The notes: generated by a model not told the origin, from the letters alone. Numbered from the stretch's first letter, positions 1-8,343 are shown. The stretch is 64,000 nt of DNA from Sulfobacillus thermosulfidooxidans DSM 9293 (GCF_900176145.1 NZ_FWWY01000001.1:3329011-3393010); one strand, 5' to 3'. Numbers and translations are program-made.

Positions 1-666
1 GTCCAAGTCATTACACCGAACGGAACCCTGTTTAGTGGAGGCAATATCCGGCGCCCTTTGTTTGCTGGGCCTTGGGGAATGCAGTTCAATTTTGGGGAGT
101 TTTACGGTCTTACGCCCGCATTCTTTTCAACAAACGTGCTCACGGGCACCATAGACAGAATGACGCATTTTCATCCACCCAATTTTAATGGAGATACCGT
201 AGTCCGGCAAATCGGGTCAGGATTTGCCCACACTGGCACCACCATCTCCACGGTCTTCGGTCCTCAAGGGCTCGTCTGGCTTCCCATAGGTGACGTCCTG
301 TACGTTGCAGACGGAGCCGATAGCCGTATTAGCGCCTTGTCTCCTGCTACAACGACCTCGTCTGATCTTAACAATGGGTTAACTGTTTATCATGGCGCCC
401 CGTTAAATAAGCCAGCGGGGCTGGCGTTAAATCCGGAAAATGGGCATCTAGTTGCAGTAAACCAGGGCAACAATGAAGCCATCGAACTTAATCCGCGGAC
501 AGGACGCGTCATGTCACGAAAAACTTTAGACCCCACACCAGTCAATCCGGTGACGGGTCAAGGCTCGGCTTTATTTGGCATCGCCATCGCTGTCGATGAC
601 AGTGGCGACTTACTCGTATATTACACCGATGATAATACCAATACGCTCAACTTACTCAAACGCTAA
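1..666 (+). CDS. NHL/beta-propeller-like protein, C-terminal part
   Basis: The reading frame is open from the first base of the window, so this is the C-terminal end of a longer protein whose start is outside. Visible features are repeated short beta-rich units with phrases such as GLALNPENGHLVAVNQGNN and FGIAIAVDDSGDLLVYY, typical of NHL or SMP-30-like propeller blades that read out as loops around a central axis. No catalytic residues can be named. Such proteins in acidophiles are usually exported, but the signal peptide would be outside the window. It ends just before a 14-bp hairpin and converges on fetB. The fold is fairly clear; the function is unknown. Confidence 0.7.
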   Translation, partial: VQVITPNGTLFSGGNIRRPLFAGPWGMQFNFGEFYGLTPAFFSTNVLTGTIDRMTHFHPPNFNGDTVVRQIGSGFAHTGTTISTVFGPQGLVWLPIGDVLYVADGADSRISALSPATTTSSDLNNGLTVYHGAPLNKPAGLALNPENGHLVAVNQGNNEAIELNPRTGRVMSRKTLDPTPVNPVTGQGSALFGIAIAVDDSGDLLVYYTDDNTNTLNLLKR

Positions 667-667
667 G

Positions 668-702
668 CGCATCCAGGAGCCTTTATTAGGCTCCTGGATG
701 CG
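668..702. terminator. 14-bp perfect hairpin between convergent genes
   Basis: Arms CGCATCCAGGAGCC (668-681) and GGCTCCTGGATGCG (689-702) are perfectly complementary around a 7-nt loop. The TAA of fetB lies in the loop, so the right arm is also its last codons. No T-tract follows on either strand, so this may act as a weak bidirectional terminator or an mRNA 3'-end stabiliser. Confidence 0.5.
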
Positions 703-1459
703 TGTTAATCAATTGTTGGGATGGCGTGAACGCCACACGGGACAAAATGAACCCTAACAATGTACTGGTAATCATGACCGCCGTAGCGAGCACTAGCATC
801 ACCATAATCTGTAATTCTACAGCGGAAATGGGATTATCTCCAGCCAAAATAGCTCCTGTCATCATTCCCGGTAATGTGACCAGTCCTACCGTTTTCATTG
901 AATCGAGGGTCGGAATCATTCCGCTTTTTATGGAAGGAGACAGGACCTGTTGAATAGCCGTTTCGGGCGTGGCCCCGAGGCTTAAATACGTCTCGACCCA
1001 GTCCCGCTTAATTTTAAGGTCTTCAAGAAATCGGCTCAAAACCAACCCACTGGCAATCATGGAGTTGCCAATAATCATTCCCCCCACAGGAATAACATAG
1101 CGAGGAGTCGATTGAATAATGGTCAGGACTAATAACAGGGCTAAAGTTAAAATCGTCCCGGAGGCGATCGCTAAAGTCGTCCACCAAAAAATTCTAGGAA
1201 TTCCTCGACCTCGTCGACTGGCATTTTGACTGGCAATCAATATCATGAGCAATAACATCAGGAAGGTCCAGTACCAATGGTTAGCTTGAAAGATGACATT
1301 AAGCACAAGTCCGACGAGAAACAGTTGCCCAAAGGTGCGTATAGTTCCTTCCAGAAGGTCCCGTTCCAAACCATATCGCCGCACGCGAGAAATTATCATA
1401 CCCATGGCAATGAGAACCAGCAACAAAATGAGTTTACCCGGTGCCAAAGCTAAATGCAT
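686..1459 (-). CDS. fetB: FetB-like ABC transporter permease (UPF0014)
   Basis: This is a 257-residue inner-membrane permease with about seven hydrophobic segments. The family signature is clear: GGMIIGNSM near residue 126, LSLGATPETAI near 160, and the block DSMKTVGLVTLPGMMTGAIL followed by AGDNPISA in the last third. FetB of E. coli (YbbM) works with FetA to export iron and gives resistance to oxidative stress; that role is carried over by family. Its ATG directly follows the TAA of fetA, with an AGGAG sequence inside the end of fetA, so the two are one translationally coupled unit. An iron-efflux role suits an organism that lives on ferrous iron, but the true substrate is inferred. Confidence 0.85.
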   Translation of the reverse strand: MHLALAPGKLILLLVLIAMGMIISRVRRYGLERDLLEGTIRTFGQLFLVGLVLNVIFQANHWYWTFLMLLLMILIASQNASRRGRGIPRIFWWTTLAIASGTILTLALLLVLTIIQSTPRYVIPVGGMIIGNSMIASGLVLSRFLEDLKIKRDWVETYLSLGATPETAIQQVLSPSIKSGMIPTLDSMKTVGLVTLPGMMTGAILAGDNPISAVELQIMVMLVLATAVMITSTLLGFILSRVAFTPSQQLINTHPGA

Positions 1460-2182
1460 TTAAGACAACACTCCTTGTTGAGAGTTCCCAAAAAACCGCT
1501 CAGTAATGTCCTGACCAATTTCATGCCATTGTCCATGTAGAGCAACTGTTCCGGATTCTAAATATAAAATGTCGTCCGCATATCGCTCGACTTCATCCAA
1601 AAAATGGCTCACCCAAATAACTGCTAATCGATCCTGCCATTGTCGAAACAAATTTTGAATCAAATCCCCAATTTCAATGCGACTGCGCGGATCTAATGCC
1701 GCAGTGGGTTCATCCAGTAAAATAACATCGGGACGGTTAGCTAAAACCCGGGCTAGGGCAACCCGGTGACGCTCGCCTCCGCTTAGTTCACGGGCGGAAC
1801 GCTGTAAATAACTCTTGGGGAGAGACACCATATCCAGATATTCTTCGGGATTTACTGTTTCTTTCCAAATCCGGGGCCCAGCCAGAATATTGTCCAATAC
1901 GCTCCCTTCTAGCATCACGGCACCTTGCAAGGCCAGACCCACGCGCTTACGTAAGAGCGGAATTGGCCATTGTTCATAGGGTTTATCCATAAACCATCTT
2001 TGTCCCTGGTTAGGATCGTCTAAACGGTTTAAGAGTCTCAGCAACGTACTTTTCCCTGATCCCGATGGACCAACAATCATCATCAGTTGGGAACGCTCGA
2101 GTTGAAAAGAAATATCACGAAGAATATCGCTCGGCGCATTGAAAGGCCGAAATACTAAATGTTCGCACGTAATAATACTCAT
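1460..2182 (-). CDS. fetA: FetA-like ABC transporter ATP-binding protein
   Basis: A 240-residue ATPase with Walker A GPSGSGKST (38-46), a Q-loop glutamine at 86, signature LSGGERHR (133-140) and Walker B VILLDEP (153-159). Together with the adjacent permease it makes a two-gene FetAB-type exporter (UPF0014/YbbL-YbbM family), which hydrolyses ATP to move a metal, probably iron, out of the cell. The start ATG has only a weak GAGA ribosome-binding sequence, and that sequence is partly buried in the palindrome at 2189-2211, which suggests control at this point. The gene is divergent from the DUF2250 winged-helix gene. Family call is firm; substrate is inferred. Confidence 0.85.
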   Translation of the reverse strand: MSIITCEHLVFRPFNAPSDILRDISFQLERSQLMMIVGPSGSGKSTLLRLLNRLDDPNQGQRWFMDKPYEQWPIPLLRKRVGLALQGAVMLEGSVLDNILAGPRIWKETVNPEEYLDMVSLPKSYLQRSARELSGGERHRVALARVLANRPDVILLDEPTAALDPRSRIEIGDLIQNLFRQWQDRLAVIWVSHFLDEVERYADDILYLESGTVALHGQWHEIGQDITERFFGNSQQGVLS

Positions 2183-2188
2183 GATGTT

Positions 2189-2211
2189 CTCGATTTATCG
2201 GATAAATCGAG
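2189..2211. promoter_or_regulatory. Perfect 23-bp palindrome before fetA
   Basis: Arms CTCGATTTATC and GATAAATCGAG flank a single central G, 6 nt upstream of the fetA ATG. The position overlaps the ribosome binding site, so it could be a repressor operator or an mRNA hairpin. I cannot assign the binding protein; the divergent winged-helix gene at 2357 is the nearest candidate. Confidence 0.6.
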
Positions 2212-2356
2212 TGCTTATCCCCCTTGCCTGCTCATGTCTCAATCTCATCCCATCTAAAACCGCCACGCACACAAAAACATACCGGTCATCGAAAGTCCAT
2301 GGGAACGCTGAAATTATTGACGCCATCGGATAATATAGACGCAAGAGGTGACCAAT

Positions 2357-2752
2357 ATGGCGGACGTTGATGAAAAAGAACTAGACTTATGGAAAAACTT
2401 TTTTAACCAGCATCCTATTGCTTATCAGTTAATGGTCCACACCAAATTATACGGACCTGATACTCCCATGATTGTTCACAAACGATTATTGGGACAACGA
2501 AGCGGTTTAAGCATTGAAGAAATTCGCGATAACTACCGACTATTATTAGAATTCGGCCTGATGGAAAAAACATCGGGCAAAGAATTAGACCGTAATCATT
2601 TGACTTCTTCTATAAAGAAAACGTTAAAGCGGCGCCAAAAATATCATACGCCCCGAAAAACGCATACCTATTATCAATTATCCCGTAAGGGAGAACTTGT
2701 CATCCGCAATCTTCTTCAACGCAATACGCTTGATTCTATGGACGAGCGGTAA
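2357..2752 (+). CDS. DUF2250-like winged-helix protein
   Basis: A 131-residue, charged, helix-rich protein. The part from SGLSIEEIRDNYRLLLEFGLMEK reads as a winged-helix DNA-binding unit, and the tail TYYQLSRKGELVIRNLL matches the wing and last helix of such domains. I place it in or near DUF2250. The ATG at 2357 is preferred over an in-frame GTG at 2348 because AAGAGGTG sits 6 nt upstream of the ATG. It is divergent from fetAB, so it may regulate that pair, but no evidence beyond position supports this. The last 17 nt overlap the 3' end of the convergent DUF3050 gene. Confidence 0.6.
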   Translation: MADVDEKELDLWKNFFNQHPIAYQLMVHTKLYGPDTPMIVHKRLLGQRSGLSIEEIRDNYRLLLEFGLMEKTSGKELDRNHLTSSIKKTLKRRQKYHTPRKTHTYYQLSRKGELVIRNLLQRNTLDSMDER

Positions 2753-3500
2753 TGCTGTCAACGATCGCATCAAATAGGGCAATACGCTGTGTTAATGCAA
2801 TCCGTGCAACCTCCCCGGCCCGTTGAATTTTTACGGCATCGTGATGGCACAAATGATCGACCAGTTTTTTCGCCAAGGGTCCATGACTATCGCTGTCCAC
2901 AGCGATATGCCTGACAAGATAATAGCGAAAACGTTCCAGTTCCTGGTCATTGCCTAATTGGTCCACGATTTTTAGAAACATTTGGGGAATGATATCTTCG
3001 CGGCCAAAAAAGAAAGCTGCCGCCACCTCGTAGAGTTCTCCTGCGGTTGCCAGAGATAAATCCCAGTGTACAAATGCCTTTACCCGTTCATCAATGTTCA
3101 TCGACTCTAACGCCAATTCCCAGGGTTTTTGATGTTCTAGGTGAGACATCCATGTCATAATCGGACGGATGTCCGCATGGACAGCTTTCATCGCTTCCAG
3201 ATACAGGCTGAAATGACTGCCATAACCGCCCAGTCCATCTTCGTCAGATTCTTCCCCTAAGACAATTTCATTGACGAACCGGGTATATAGTTCGTTACTC
3301 TGTGGGACCCACGGTATGGTTACCGTTGTCAATTCTTGCTGAAGCCTTTTCAAAAGACTCATAAAATCCCAAACGGCAAACACGTGATACTGCATATATC
3401 GGCGTAAATCTTCCACGTGCCGAATATGACTATAGACAGGATGTGTCAGTAAAGTCGCGCGTAGTTGTTGCAGGTCATCGTTGATGTAATTATTCACCAC
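2736..3500 (-). CDS. DUF3050 protein, heme-oxygenase-like fold
   Basis: A 254-residue soluble, all-helical protein. The stretches HVFAVWDFMSLLKRLQ (residues 39-54), IVLGEESDED (about 79-88) and SHFSLYLEAM (about 95-104) are the hallmark of DUF3050. The family is thought to share the heme-oxygenase-like helical fold, some members of which are diiron oxidases; conserved His and Glu residues in these stretches are possible metal ligands, which is inference. Starts with GTG behind an AAGGAG about 11 nt upstream. Located between a winged-helix gene and an Fe(II) oxygenase gene, so the neighbourhood has an iron theme. Function unknown. Confidence 0.7.
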   Translation of the reverse strand: MVNNYINDDLQQLRATLLTHPVYSHIRHVEDLRRYMQYHVFAVWDFMSLLKRLQQELTTVTIPWVPQSNELYTRFVNEIVLGEESDEDGLGGYGSHFSLYLEAMKAVHADIRPIMTWMSHLEHQKPWELALESMNIDERVKAFVHWDLSLATAGELYEVAAAFFFGREDIIPQMFLKIVDQLGNDQELERFRYYLVRHIAVDSDSHGPLAKKLVDHLCHHDAVKIQRAGEVARIALTQRIALFDAIVDSITARP

Positions 3501-3540
3501 TGATCTATCGTCTCCTTAGCCTTTACATCTTATCATAGTC

Positions 3541-3568
3541 TTGTGCCATCTCTTGAGCAGTGTATACT
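3541..3568 (+). promoter_or_regulatory. Sigma-A-like promoter for the oxygenase gene
   Basis: TTGTGC (3541-3546) and TATACT (3563-3568) are separated by 16 bp. Transcription from here would begin near 3575, which argues for the ATG at 3600 rather than any further-upstream start. Confidence 0.5.
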
Positions 3569-3599
3569 AATGATAAATGCTGTGCTAGTAGGTGAAACG

Positions 3600-4301
3600 A
3601 TGTTAGTGGCATCTCAAAGATTTGAGCGTGTCAATTGGTCCAGTGTGGAGTGGGATATTCGACAAAAAGGCTATTCAATTATACCCAAATGGTTAACAAA
3701 AGCTGAATGTTACACGTTAAGAGATTTATGGCAAACACCCGATTGTTTTTGTCCCCCTATAGAAATGGAACATCATCATTTTGGTTATGGACAATACCGG
3801 TATTTTCATTATCCCTTACCCGAGTTTCTGCGGCAACTTCGCGAAAAAATGTATCCCTACTTGCGCGATATGGCCCATCATTTGTGGGATACACCCAAGA
3901 GCTATCATTACCCAGAAACGCTAGATGAATTTTTAGATATCTGTCATAATGCAGGCCAGAACCAAGCCGGGGTCATGATGCTTCATTATCCCACTGGGGG
4001 ATACAACTTGTGGCATCAAGACCGTCATGGTTCCCTGCTTTTCCCTTTACAAATCATATTAGTTCTTAGTGAATCGGGGCATGATTTTGAAGGAGGAAAA
4101 CTCCTCGTGCAAGAAGAATATGCCCATAAGCCGCCAGAGCGCCATATTATTGGCGGCAACATAGGGGATGTTGTTGTCCTCTGTACAGCCAGCCGTCCAA
4201 AGCATGGCCACGGTCCAAAAAAATCAGAATTCTATCACGGGGTTTCCAAAGTTACAGCGGGAGAGCGTTATTCCTTGAGTTGTCTCTTTCATGATGAATG
4301 A
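3600..4301 (+). CDS. 2-oxoglutarate/Fe(II) oxygenase, Oxygenase-NA (DUF2086) family
   Basis: A 233-residue cytoplasmic enzyme of the double-stranded beta-helix class. The facial triad is visible: H-x-D in WHQDRHG, the distal histidine in FYHGVSKV, and the 2-oxoglutarate-binding arginine in GERYSLSCLFHD at the C-terminus. The surrounding pattern (FPLQIILVLSE, DFEGGKLLVQE, GDVVVL) matches Pfam Oxygenase-NA, formerly DUF2086, a family predicted to act on nucleic acids or on proteins linked with them; the substrate is not known. The ATG at 3600 has AGGTG 5 nt upstream and a promoter before it. Its stop overlaps the start of the TrmB regulator (ATGA), so the two are translationally coupled. Confidence 0.8.
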   Translation: MLVASQRFERVNWSSVEWDIRQKGYSIIPKWLTKAECYTLRDLWQTPDCFCPPIEMEHHHFGYGQYRYFHYPLPEFLRQLREKMYPYLRDMAHHLWDTPKSYHYPETLDEFLDICHNAGQNQAGVMMLHYPTGGYNLWHQDRHGSLLFPLQIILVLSESGHDFEGGKLLVQEEYAHKPPERHIIGGNIGDVVVLCTASRPKHGHGPKKSEFYHGVSKVTAGERYSLSCLFHDE

Positions 4302-5116
4302 CGAACCTTTTCCTTTTCTCTGAAAACAGTGGTAACTCACCCTATAGCATGCCAACACGAGAACAACGATGGGACAAGAATGCCGTGAGCAATGAGCAAA
4401 TTATTGAACAACTACAATCGTTTGGTTTTTCCCCAATTGAAGCACGGGTGTATTTGACGCTCGCAACTGAAAATGCCGCACTTACCGGATATCAGATTGC
4501 AAAAATGGCTAATCTTCCCCGTCCTAATGTCTATCCAGCCCTGAGGCGGCTAGTCCTTCGAGGGGCCTGTGTCGAACAACCGGAAGGCTCTTCTGTTCGT
4601 TATATGGCGGTTCCTTTTAGCGTCGTAGGCCAGAGTCATGTCAAGAACCTGCAAATGCAAGTCGAACAATTAGCGCAGATGATTCCCGAGCCTTCCGAAG
4701 AAAATATGGTGACGCGGGTCGAGGGAACTGAAGCCTTGCTCGTTCACGGACGCCGACTCATTGAACGTGCCACATTGAGCCTCGATGTAGGCTCTTCGGT
4801 GGGATTGATTACCCTTTTTGCCGATGACTTGGCTAAAGCCCGGGAACGCGGAGTCAACCAGCGCTATTTGTGTTTTGATAATTGCCCGGTACCTGGGTGC
4901 GGATTATGTGTGGCACCGCTTCCCATCACGTTAGAAAATTTTCGCCAGACTGGATGGCTATCCATGATTCGTGATAAACAAGAAGCCTTAATTGTTACGG
5001 GCTATCCCACGCGACCTCAGGTTCTCCTCACCACCATGGAGCCTGTGATTTTTAGTCTCAATATGCTCATTAACTTGCGGGAATCTTTGATTTCCGTGTC
5101 GAAATTGCCGCGTTAA
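4298..5116 (+). CDS. TrmB-family transcriptional regulator with Cys cluster
   Basis: A 272-residue protein with an N-terminal winged helix (FGFSPIEARVYLTLA, then YQIAKMANLPRPNVYPALRRL, about residues 44-90), the TrmB pattern, and a C-terminal effector domain. The effector domain holds CFDNCPVPGCGLC near residue 190, a Cys-x3-Cys-x4-Cys-x2-Cys arrangement that could bind a metal or iron-sulfur cluster. TrmB proteins usually sense sugars or other small ligands. The ATG overlaps the oxygenase stop (ATGA); in-frame starts at 4349 and 4386 are also possible. The coupling suggests that the regulator and oxygenase act in one process. The last 4 nt overlap the convergent peptidase gene. Confidence 0.8.
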   Translation: MTNLFLFSENSGNSPYSMPTREQRWDKNAVSNEQIIEQLQSFGFSPIEARVYLTLATENAALTGYQIAKMANLPRPNVYPALRRLVLRGACVEQPEGSSVRYMAVPFSVVGQSHVKNLQMQVEQLAQMIPEPSEENMVTRVEGTEALLVHGRRLIERATLSLDVGSSVGLITLFADDLAKARERGVNQRYLCFDNCPVPGCGLCVAPLPITLENFRQTGWLSMIRDKQEALIVTGYPTRPQVLLTTMEPVIFSLNMLINLRESLISVSKLPR

Positions 5117-6114
5117 AGATTGATATTTTGCCAAGGCGTCCAAGGAACTTGGATAATGAATGGTTGAATCGGTGATGACCAGGATCCGAAACTTCCCAGG
5201 TTTTGAAATCCTGGCCCATAACCCGACTCAGTTATCGAAAATCCGGGACCACTAATGCTAAAACTGGCACCTGGTCCTTGCCAAATGACCCCTGAACCTG
5301 GTTGCCACGGATGGACCAGATAGCGCTGACGCATGGGTCCCCGAACATCTTCAGTCGTAAACGCCCCTTGCTTCATTAACGTGGGTTCAACTCTAGCTTG
5401 GCCCTGAGGCCCCGTCATAATGAGCGCATTGGCACTCGTAATGGCTTGATCATTGGCTTCGACATGTGAAAAGGTTACGGGTTGTGTTCGGGCTAAATGA
5501 TACAGTGACCCTTGCGTATTCGCTGGATCCTCGAAGATCCATTCCGCAGAGGTTTCCATCCCTTGGGCATATTGTGATGAAACATTCATGGTGACCGTTT
5601 TGGTCCGGGTTTGCCCTTGATAATTGGCCGTGATACTCAAATTCCATTGATTAGGTCCAGCAGGGGCAATTGAAGCGGTGATGGTCGACCCAATAGGTAC
5701 TGTCATAATATTTTGAGCATGGTCGGGAAGTTTTTCGACAAACACGTCGGCTGTTGGGCCATTGGCGGTTTGTTGCTCAATTGTCCCGGTCTGCAACAAA
5801 CCGCGACTATTGACCCCGCCAAGCCCAATCCATTGGGCCGCAACACCCCGAGCACTCATCAGTTCCGGAACCTGCCAAGAAGCCGAAACGCTTTGGTAAG
5901 TTCCAGAATTCACCTCGTATCCCGCCCAATTTTGAGAACTTTGCACCGAGGCTAACTTGGTCACCGGCGCATAGCTCACGGTATTAGCCGTCGGGGAGAG
6001 AGATGACGGGACAACATTACGACTCAAGAGATGGCCATGTCCGTATAACAAGAACGCTTCGATTCCGACCAATATTCCACCGGCAACGATTTCCTTTACA
6101 ATACGTGTATTCAT
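5113..6114 (-). CDS. G1-family glutamic endopeptidase, secreted
   Basis: A 333-residue protein with an N-terminal hydrophobic segment (about residues 5-25), so exported or membrane-anchored. Peptidase G1 (eqolisin) motifs are clear: NWAGY (62-66), QWIGLGG near 95, the catalytic glutamine in QTGT (108-111) and the catalytic glutamate in SAEWIFEDP near 190. Eqolisins cut proteins at low pH and resist pepstatin, which suits an acidophile. The start at 6114 is chosen because GAGGAGG lies 7-8 nt upstream; an in-frame ATG further upstream lacks this. The C-terminal 60 residues are rich in Gly, Ser, Pro and Trp. Single gene, convergent with the TrmB gene. Confidence 0.88.
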   Translation of the reverse strand: MNTRIVKEIVAGGILVGIEAFLLYGHGHLLSRNVVPSSLSPTANTVSYAPVTKLASVQSSQNWAGYEVNSGTYQSVSASWQVPELMSARGVAAQWIGLGGVNSRGLLQTGTIEQQTANGPTADVFVEKLPDHAQNIMTVPIGSTITASIAPAGPNQWNLSITANYQGQTRTKTVTMNVSSQYAQGMETSAEWIFEDPANTQGSLYHLARTQPVTFSHVEANDQAITSANALIMTGPQGQARVEPTLMKQGAFTTEDVRGPMRQRYLVHPWQPGSGVIWQGPGASFSISGPGFSITESGYGPGFQNLGSFGSWSSPIQPFIIQVPWTPWQNINL

Positions 6115-6224
6115 CTGACCAACCTCCTCATTGCCAATCGCCTTCATTCGTTATATCTATCTAAACGCCTAATCTTTGCAAAACTGTTAACAAACGCGAC
6201 ATTTTGCTGAGGGTTGGCTGAATT

Positions 6225-7238
6225 TCATGTACGTCGTGTCCACAACGCGTTGGCAAGAAGGGGCAAGGAATGGTCAAAACGATGATTTGTGCGAAAATGA
6301 TTCCCATCATAAAGTTCATACTGATGGGGAATTTGATAGGTTAGTAACTTTTGATGCAGTCGCGTCGCACCATATTGCAATTGAAATTCATCAAAGCGTC
6401 CCGCATCAAAGTATAAAAGCTGGAGTGCGGATAAAATGTTCTGAACCCTAACTTGGTCCACGAGTTGAAGGGGATCCCACCGCATCCACTTCTGCCACAC
6501 GTCCCTGTCCATTTCCAATGTGTCAAATCGCAACGGAAAATCGGCGGGAAAATCTTGCTTGTTCAAATTGGGACTATACACCGCTGCTAAACAAATGATA
6601 TTCATCGCGCTAATCCAGGAAGAAGGTTTATCGTCGCGCCTCAAAAAAGCGTCGATAAATTGCCTGATTCCGCCTTGACTTTCTATCACTTGATAGGCCT
6701 TAGGAAAATCGGGTAGATACGACCATTCAAAGAGCATATCCCCAGAATGCGATGCCAGAGCTTGAAATAGCTCAGGACGCATAATGACAGAAACCAGAGC
6801 CCCAAATCCTCCCGACGATTTTCCGACCACAGCGCGGGCAGAAACGGCAAAGCTGGATTCAATTTGGGGACGCAGTTCATCCCATAAATAGGTCGCGTAA
6901 GGACCCGTCACAGGAGAATCTAAATACTGACTTCCCCCAAGTTTTGTAAAGCAATCCGGTAGGACCGCGCGGATCGGACGCATTCCTTGATGAGTCAAGC
7001 GGGTTAGACGATCCAAAAAATTTTCTTGCCAGGGATTGTGGTTTAAGTACGCGATTCCCCGGCCCGTGTATCCGGTCAACACCCATATCATGGGGAGTGG
7101 CTCATCAGGGGGAATATCCTGGGGTGACAGAACGACCGTTGTTCGTTGCGTGGGATCTCCTAACAAATTATCCTTTAAAGAGACACTATCTAACGTAACA
7201 AAATGTGCCTCATATCTATCACTTCTCATGATCCTCAT
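6225..7238 (-). CDS. Putative esterase, alpha/beta hydrolase fold
   Basis: A 337-residue enzyme related to the esterase D/S-formylglutathione hydrolase and enterochelin-esterase group. The nucleophile elbow GKSSGGFGAL places Ser141 in G-x-S-x-G, and GNHF near residue 315 is the likely catalytic histidine; the acid could be the Asp in LYFDAGRFDE. No signal peptide is seen. The ATG is preceded by GAAGGA and lies within the last 20 nt of the upstream TPR gene, so the two are co-translated. Substrate unknown: an ester of a small molecule is the best guess. Confidence 0.7.
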   Translation of the reverse strand: MRIMRSDRYEAHFVTLDSVSLKDNLLGDPTQRTTVVLSPQDIPPDEPLPMIWVLTGYTGRGIAYLNHNPWQENFLDRLTRLTHQGMRPIRAVLPDCFTKLGGSQYLDSPVTGPYATYLWDELRPQIESSFAVSARAVVGKSSGGFGALVSVIMRPELFQALASHSGDMLFEWSYLPDFPKAYQVIESQGGIRQFIDAFLRRDDKPSSWISAMNIICLAAVYSPNLNKQDFPADFPLRFDTLEMDRDVWQKWMRWDPLQLVDQVRVQNILSALQLLYFDAGRFDEFQLQYGATRLHQKLLTYQIPHQYELYDGNHFRTNHRFDHSLPLLANALWTRRT

Positions 7239-7674
7239 AAATTCCTTCTCGCTCTAACTGTTGATGTGCCCACGCAATAATGCCGTCGTCGCCCGGGTGA
7301 ATGGGCGGACTTTGCGTAATGCGTTGCCACGTGATAACCACTTGATCATGCTGCCCTAATTTTTCGTAGGCTTTGGCTAACGATTGCAGGACTTGAGGCA
7401 ATGAATACTTATCCTCATCCGGAACCAGAATGCGTTTCCATTTCCGTTTTTGGGAGGTAATCTCGGTTGCCTTTTGATACTGCTGAATAGCCTCTTCAAT
7501 CCGGCCCAGTCGCATCAATAAATCGCCCAAGCGTTTACGGGCTGGTATTAAGTCTTTTTTTATGCGATTCGCCATTCGATATTCGCGAATAGCATCTTCG
7601 ATCCGGCCTAAATCTTCATAATGAACGGCGCGTAGATAGTGCGGTTCCGCTTTATCAGAGAATTTTGTCGCCAC
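7219..7674 (-). CDS. TPR-repeat protein
   Basis: A 151-residue protein made of about three tetratricopeptide repeats: YLRAVHYEDLGRIEDAIREYRMA, the repeat RLGDLLMRLGRIEEAIQQYQKA and SLAKAYEKLGQHDQVVITWQRI. These pack as helical hairpins that bind partner proteins. The start is GTG with GGAGGGA upstream. Its 3' end overlaps the esterase gene by 20 nt, which points to joint expression. There is no signal peptide, so it is cytoplasmic. Its partner is unknown; the esterase is a possibility by linkage only. Confidence 0.75.
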   Translation of the reverse strand: MATKFSDKAEPHYLRAVHYEDLGRIEDAIREYRMANRIKKDLIPARKRLGDLLMRLGRIEEAIQQYQKATEITSQKRKWKRILVPDEDKYSLPQVLQSLAKAYEKLGQHDQVVITWQRITQSPPIHPGDDGIIAWAHQQLEREGIYEDHEK

Positions 7675-7706
7675 AATATCTCCCTCCTGCCGTTATTGTA
7701 GCACCG

Positions 7707-8087
7707 CTATGAGGATGACGCAGCAGGAGTGTTCGAGCTCCTCACCAAAGGTATCCAATGCCGTTCATGAGGGAGTTGATAATAGACACGTCCCATCCAA
7801 TCAGGCTGTTTCGGATTAACTACAATTCCTATAAGAGTGTTGCGGGGTAAAGATAATCCCATCAGGCTTACACGCCGCCGCATAATATAGACGGTCATCG
7901 GATGATGATGTGGAGATTGGCTTAATCCAATTAATAAGATATAGTCTTTAGGTTTTAGACGGTGGTCAATCCATGCCACAGCGCGTGGATATCCACTGGC
8001 TCCGATTCTTGGGGCCAATACCGCACCACACCCCGTCAAAACCAATAACGCACCCAACACCGTGATGAAAGAGACGATTCCTTTCAT
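7707..8087 (-). CDS. Small lipoprotein, function unknown
   Basis: A 126-residue protein with a lipoprotein signal: MKG, a hydrophobic core, then LTGC with the lipidated Cys at residue 20. The mature part is short, basic and beta-rich (for example YILLIGLSQSP and VYYQLPHERHWIPLV), and has no domain I recognise. It would sit on the outer face of the membrane. It precedes the TPR-esterase pair by 32 nt on the same strand, so may be the first gene of that unit. Confidence 0.6.
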   Translation of the reverse strand: MKGIVSFITVLGALLVLTGCGAVLAPRIGASGYPRAVAWIDHRLKPKDYILLIGLSQSPHHHPMTVYIMRRRVSLMGLSLPRNTLIGIVVNPKQPDWMGRVYYQLPHERHWIPLVRSSNTPAASSS

Positions 8088-8180
8088 ATCGTTCTCCCTC
8101 CCTTCTCAACTCTTCTCTTCTATTTTAAAAGTTTTATGAGCCGGCAAACATTTCTTTGCGCCAAGAAATTCGTGACCGCT

Positions 8181-8189
8181 TGCTATAAT
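8181..8189 (+). promoter_or_regulatory. Extended -10 promoter element upstream of ribokinase
   Basis: TGCTATAAT is a TGn-extended consensus -10 (TATAAT at 8184-8189). No good -35 is seen at 16-18 bp, as is usual for extended -10 promoters. The leader to the GTG at 8344 would be about 150 nt. Confidence 0.45.
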
Positions 8190-8343
8190 AGTTGAAAATC
8201 TATGAGTTTTTCAGGACAATAGGCAAAATAGAACGGTTGTTTGTGACGTGCGATGTCCTAGTAACTCATCACTTGATCTGATTGTTAGACAATTTAAATC
8301 ATTGAAGACGTTAAGAAACTTTAAAGAGGAAGGCATAATTATT

